Shown: positions 61,262 through 64,000 of the stretch, piece after piece | Layout of the letters: each line of letters starts with the position of its first letter | Position numbering within the stretch: position 1 is the first letter of the stretch | Assembly: GCF_008727865.1 (NCBI RefSeq) | Contig: NZ_VTWU01000007.1 | Coordinates: forward strand, 248,001-312,000 | Origin: Hymenobacter busanensis | GTDB taxonomy: Bacteria; Bacteroidota; Bacteroidia; Cytophagales; Hymenobacteraceae | Direction of reading: 5' to 3' | Length of the DNA stretch: 64,000 nt | The notes under the pieces: generated by a model | Told to the model about the DNA's origin: nothing | The model's input: the letters and a program-made list of their open reading frames with translations, nothing else | Databases searched by the model: none | Program-made: the position numbers and the translations under genes

Positions 61262-61518
61262 ACAACTGGGGCAAACTTCCGGATGCCAGAGAGTACCTGG
61301 TAGGGCAAAACATGCCGGCTCAACAAATGAAAAAGAGCGACATGGCGCAGCAGTTGGGCATGAGCCGTGAGTCTTTTCGTATCTTCTTAAGGCGCATGGA
61401 AAGAGGACTGGGATACTTCTATACAGGGAGATTGAAGTACTTAACCCCTGCACAACAGGTGGTCATCCGCCAATTCCTCAACCAGCAGACCAATGGGTGT
61501 CAGTTATTCCTGATTTAG
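61258..61518 (+). CDS. Small HTH-like protein
   Basis: This 86-aa protein begins MNNWGKLPDAREYLVGQNMP and has a HTH-like stretch, KSDMAQQLGMSRESFRIFLRR. It is translationally coupled to the excisionase gene (ATGA overlap). The last residues (NQQTNGCQLFLI) may be altered by the IS remnant starting right after. The function is unknown, probably regulatory. Confidence 0.6.
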   Translation: MNNWGKLPDAREYLVGQNMPAQQMKKSDMAQQLGMSRESFRIFLRRMERGLGYFYTGRLKYLTPAQQVVIRQFLNQQTNGCQLFLI

Positions 61519-61660
61519 ACCGTGGATATGAGCAATCTTGGGAGCGTGGACAGTTTGCGCATCCTGTTGAGGGCGGCGGACAGGTGGCCCAGGGCTAAAA
61601 TAGACGAGGTGGTTTTTTCATAGCGGGTGGAGAAGCCCCGTGCTTCATTAAGCCGCCCGA
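61515..61660 (-). pseudogene. IS5-type transposase C-terminal remnant
   Basis: On the minus strand the sequence reads FGRLNEARGFSTRYEKTTSS and ILALGHLSAALNRMRKL, the standard end of IS5-family DDE transposases (RGxxTRYxKxxxxxL...). Only about 45 residues remain and no inverted repeats were found. Its inner edge meets the integrase remnant near 61660, so the IS insertion probably removed the integrase N-terminus. Confidence 0.65.
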
Positions 61661-62361
61661 AGAAACTCACGTCGTACCTGCTGAATGTTGCCGGGCAAAC
61701 GGACAACACCATCGTCAAGCAACTCACGCGGAGCAAGCGGTTCGTGCGGTTTGCCGTGGAGCGGGGCTAAACGGATCACATAACCTGGACGGCCGAAGAG
61801 GTAGGTGCGCTGGAGAGGTAGGAATTGCCCGCCGGGTCCTACCTCGACAATGCCCGCGCCCTCTTCCTGTTAAGCTGTTACACGGGCCTTCGCTACTCGG
61901 ACTTGGTGAGCCTCCGGGCTGAGCACATACGGGGCACACGCTGCGTATCACCACGCAAAAGACCCGTGAGACGGTGGGCGTCCCGCTGCAGGCCCCACCT
62001 TGCGCATCGTCGACCGCTAATTAGTTGGCGGGGTCCGCTTGATCAGCAACAGAAACTTAATGACTACTTCAAAGAGCTTGGGCGTTAAGCAGCAATCGAG
62101 GCACCCATCGAAATAATCCGCTATCGGAAGGGAGAAGCTTACGCACACGGTGCCGAAGTATGAAAAGCTGGGTTACCCATACAGGCCGGCGGACATTTGT
62201 CACCTTAAGCCTGGAGCGGGGCTTGCGTCCGGAAATCGTCATGTAAATTACCGGCCATAAGGATTGGAAGTGCTTTCACCGGTACAACATCACCGAAACG
62301 GCGGTGGAGAAGGAGTTCGGACGGGTGTACGAAATGCCGACGGTACTGAAAGTGGCGTTAT
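61660..62361 (+). pseudogene. Degenerate tyrosine recombinase
   Basis: Parts of an integrase are visible in several frames. KKLTSYLLNVAGQTDNTIVK then ITWTAEEVGALER lies before a stop. SYLDNARALFLLSCYTGLRYSDL holds the catalytic Arg region. TLRITTQKTRETVGVPLQ is in a shifted frame. HTGRRTFVTLSLERG gives His and Arg, and ITGHKDWKCFHRYNITETAV contains GHKD and the nucleophile Tyr region. At least four stops or frameshifts separate them. It is therefore inactive. It belongs with the rteC-like and excisionase genes as the remains of a second integrated element. Confidence 0.8.
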
Positions 62362-62384
62362 AGGGAACCAACTGTGCGACGCTT

Positions 62385-62453
62385 TTATACCCGATCTGGT
62401 ATAAGTGTGTCGGTCGTGCTTCTATTTATACCCGATCGGGTATAAATAGAAGC
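62385..62453. promoter_or_regulatory. Two orphan operator palindromes (TATACCC-GGGTATA)
   Basis: TTATACCCGATCTGGTATAA (62385-62404) and a perfect 36-bp palindrome with the same TATACCCGATCGGGTATA core (62418-62453) lie 14 bp apart. This core resembles operators of HipB/XRE-type antitoxins, but no such gene is nearby; it may have been lost. Confidence 0.55.
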
Positions 62454-62486
62454 GTAAGCACCTTATTAACAAGAATATAACCGTAA

Positions 62487-62726
62487 TTAAAAGTTATCGG
62501 AACCTATGGCTGCCCTACAGACCGATTGACGGCCCAGGTAGTAACCTGAGGGGATGTACTTCGGGGCAGCTTGTTCTTCCTGCGTCAAGCGGTAGCCGGT
62601 GCTGCGGCCGCCGGCACGCTCCTTGACCAGAATGCTCTTGACGATCAAGTCGGCCGTGTCCTGGAAGCACTTGGCCCTGCGCGCCCACTTGGACGTAGTC
62701 AGCTTGCCCTCGAAGCCGTCGACCAG
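62487..62726 (-). pseudogene. Fic-family C-terminal remnant
   Basis: The minus-strand peptide contains LVDGFEGKLTTSKWARR, then QDTADLIVKSILVKERAGGR and STGYRLTQEEQ. This matches the winged-helix end of Fic/DUF4172 proteins, but residues between QDTA and DLI are missing (the family has several more) and the catalytic HPFxxGNGR part is absent. It is a deleted, non-functional remnant. Confidence 0.65.
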
Positions 62727-62801
62727 GCGCCAGCCTGTGTTACAGTGAAAGAAACCATTCGCGTCAAGGGAGTGTAAGTACATTGTACATACATTTGCTT
62801 G

Positions 62802-63062
62802 ATGAACACGCGTCTGATTCGGGTGGGCAATTCCCAGGGAATTGTGCTGCCCAAGAAATTACTGCAGCAGTACCACCTGGCCGGCGAGGTCGACCTGCAG
62901 CCCACGCCCGAGGGCTTGCTCATCAAGCCGGTTAGCAAGCCCCGCCGCCAGGGCTGGGACGAGCAGTTTCAGCACGCCCTTGCCCAAGGTCAGGCTCCGG
63001 AGGGCGAGCTGCTGGAGGGATTTTCGGACGAGGCCTTTGAGGAAACCGACTGGCAGTGGTAG
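62802..63062 (+). CDS. mazE: MazE-like antitoxin (AbrB/SpoVT fold)
   Basis: This 86-aa protein has the AbrB swapped-hairpin pattern: MNTRLIRVGNSQGIVLPKKL, then AGEVDLQPTPEGLLIKP. The C-terminal part is acidic and likely unfolded, ending FSDEAFEETDWQW, as in antitoxins that wrap the toxin. It overlaps mazF by several bases. A TACATTTG -7 element lies at 62790-62797 and a GTACATTGTAC palindrome precedes it, which fits autoregulation. The ATG at 62802 is used; a TTG just before is less likely. Confidence 0.88.
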   Translation: MNTRLIRVGNSQGIVLPKKLLQQYHLAGEVDLQPTPEGLLIKPVSKPRRQGWDEQFQHALAQGQAPEGELLEGFSDEAFEETDWQW

Positions 63063-63382
63063 CCGTGCAGCGCTTCGAGGTGTGGCTCATCAACCTCGAC
63101 CCGACCCAGGGCAGTGAAATCAATAAGACCCGGCCCTGCGTGGTGCTCTCCCCCGATGAGATGAACCGCTACCTGCGCACCGTGACCATTGCCGCCCTGA
63201 CCAGCACGCGCCGCGACTACCCCTCCCGGGTAGACTGCACCTTTCAGGGCAAAGCGGGCCAGGTTGCCCTGGACCACATCCGCTCCGTGGACAAAACCCG
63301 CTTCGTGCGCCGCTTGGGTGTGCTATCTAAAACCACGGCGCAGCAGGTCTGTGACCGGCTGCAGGAGATATTTCACTATTGA
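63056..63382 (+). CDS. mazF: MazF-family mRNA interferase toxin
   Basis: This 108-aa toxin shows the PemK/MazF motifs: FEVWLINLDPTQGSEINKTR, then RPCVVLSPDEMNRYLRTVTI, and ALDHIRSVDKTRFVRRLG. MazF cuts mRNA at short motifs when MazE is lost. GTG starts at 63056 or 63065 are both possible; the first overlaps mazE by 7 bases, the usual translational coupling. The pair appears intact, in contrast with the broken genes just before. Confidence 0.9.
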   Translation: MVAVQRFEVWLINLDPTQGSEINKTRPCVVLSPDEMNRYLRTVTIAALTSTRRDYPSRVDCTFQGKAGQVALDHIRSVDKTRFVRRLGVLSKTTAQQVCDRLQEIFHY

Positions 63383-63543
63383 TCCTACCAGAAACGGCTC
63401 GCTATTCCAATGGGCCGTTTCTGTCTGTTTTGCCCTTAATCACCTGTCTGATAAGTCCTGGGATAAAAAACGTACTTGTCATAACTCGACTTCTGTGACA
63501 GCTGCATGGCTCTTAACTGTTCTATTGCCTTGAGAAGTGCAGA

Positions 63544-63999
63544 TTAGGACAAGCTCACAACGGATGTAAGCCGGTAAGCGCCTCCGGCACTGGCATGAAT
63601 AGCGTAGAAGAGAGGCTCGATGTTGTAAGGCTCTCCCCATAGCTCGACGTTGAGGTGCAACGAGCGATCCCCAACGGCTGAACTCCACCACTGCCATTGC
63701 CGGGCGATTATGGTGGAAACCCAAGATTCAAAATGCCACTGGTCCGGCAGGTTCATGATTTGAGCCACGGTGTATTGGGTCATGCTGGTTACAAACCAAG
63801 CGGGCAAGTACGCTTCCCACTGCGTTTCGTACCCTTCTTGCCACAGGTCCTCGGGAACAGCAAGCACACCCAGTATGATTTCCTGCACGCGAGCCAGACA
63901 CCGGGCGGGGTCTGGCAACTGCTCCACGGCAATGCGGAGGCTGGGAAGCGGAGCTGGCTCGTCATGTATCAAGCTACCTATCCGTTGTTGTTCATTCAT
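63544..63999 (-). CDS. Unknown protein at the window edge
   Basis: This 151-aa protein begins MNEQQRIGSLIHDEPAPLPS and has many Trp and aromatic residues, including WEAYLPAWFVTSMTQYTVAQ and ARQWQWWSSAVGDRSLHLNVE. No signal or membrane segment is obvious. No family was recognised; the Trp-rich layout resembles small immunity-type or plasmid proteins, but that is a guess. The ATG at 63999 is at the last base, so an upstream start cannot be excluded. Confidence 0.55.
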   Translation of the reverse strand: MNEQQRIGSLIHDEPAPLPSLRIAVEQLPDPARCLARVQEIILGVLAVPEDLWQEGYETQWEAYLPAWFVTSMTQYTVAQIMNLPDQWHFESWVSTIIARQWQWWSSAVGDRSLHLNVELWGEPYNIEPLFYAIHASAGGAYRLTSVVSLS

Positions 64000-64000
64000 G

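Overview
The window looks like chromosomal DNA from a Hymenobacter-type bacterium (Bacteroidota, Cytophagales). The DNA is GC-rich and several genes have the Bacteroidota -7 promoter element TAnnTTTG. It encodes core parts and cargo of the type IX secretion system (T9SS): PorV, PorU and two giant surface proteins with T9SS C-terminal domains. The genus is an inference from gene content and style; no 16S gene is present.

Bases 1-37,750 are ordinary core genome. In order they hold porV-porU, an acyltransferase, folA and fmt, an XRE regulator with a palindromic operator at its own start codon, namZ, a LolC/E-type permease, an M23 peptidase, a PaaE-type reductase, an M3 oligopeptidase and two small exported proteins. 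Next comes a paaR-paaA-paaB-paaC-paaD phenylacetyl-CoA epoxidase operon, in which PaaB is a tandem-duplicated fusion and a PaaR-type operator lies inside the promoter. thiL, a GIY-YIG protein, rlmD, a 2,080-aa adhesin with ten near-identical Ig-like repeats, a GEVED/PKD secreted protein, an SDR oxidoreductase, a TPR/SH3 membrane protein and tRNA-Lys(TTT) follow. A family of long intergenic palindromes beginning GTCATCCTGAGC (or GTCATGCTGAGC) is scattered through this part.

Bases 37,719-59,815 form an integrated element of about 22.1 kb. It lies between the 3' end of tRNA-Lys and an exact 31-bp copy of that end beside a tyrosine recombinase gene. A near-identical 25-bp motif inside each end may be an integrase arm site. 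The cargo is mostly defence-like: a PD-(D/E)XK nuclease, an HNH/coiled-coil/HIT cassette, an EVE-HNH restriction enzyme with a uracil-DNA-glycosylase-like neighbour, a DUF3883 nuclease-like protein, a TIR protein, a HEPN/Toprim protein and a complete Thoeris locus (TIR, ThsA, ThsB). Just upstream of Thoeris is a gene of eleven YNGPGGG octapeptide repeats. The middle of the element looks like a plasmid replication module: iteron-like repeats in both orientations, a 20-bp palindrome before a strong promoter, a ribbon-helix-helix-like protein and a protein with family-A DNA polymerase palm motifs.

Bases 59,816-64,000 are an older, decayed mobile region. It holds an RteC-like gene interrupted by a stop codon, an excisionase-like gene, a second small HTH gene, an IS5-type transposase remnant, a heavily mutated tyrosine recombinase, orphan operator palindromes and a Fic C-terminal remnant, followed by an apparently intact MazEF pair and an unknown gene at the window edge.
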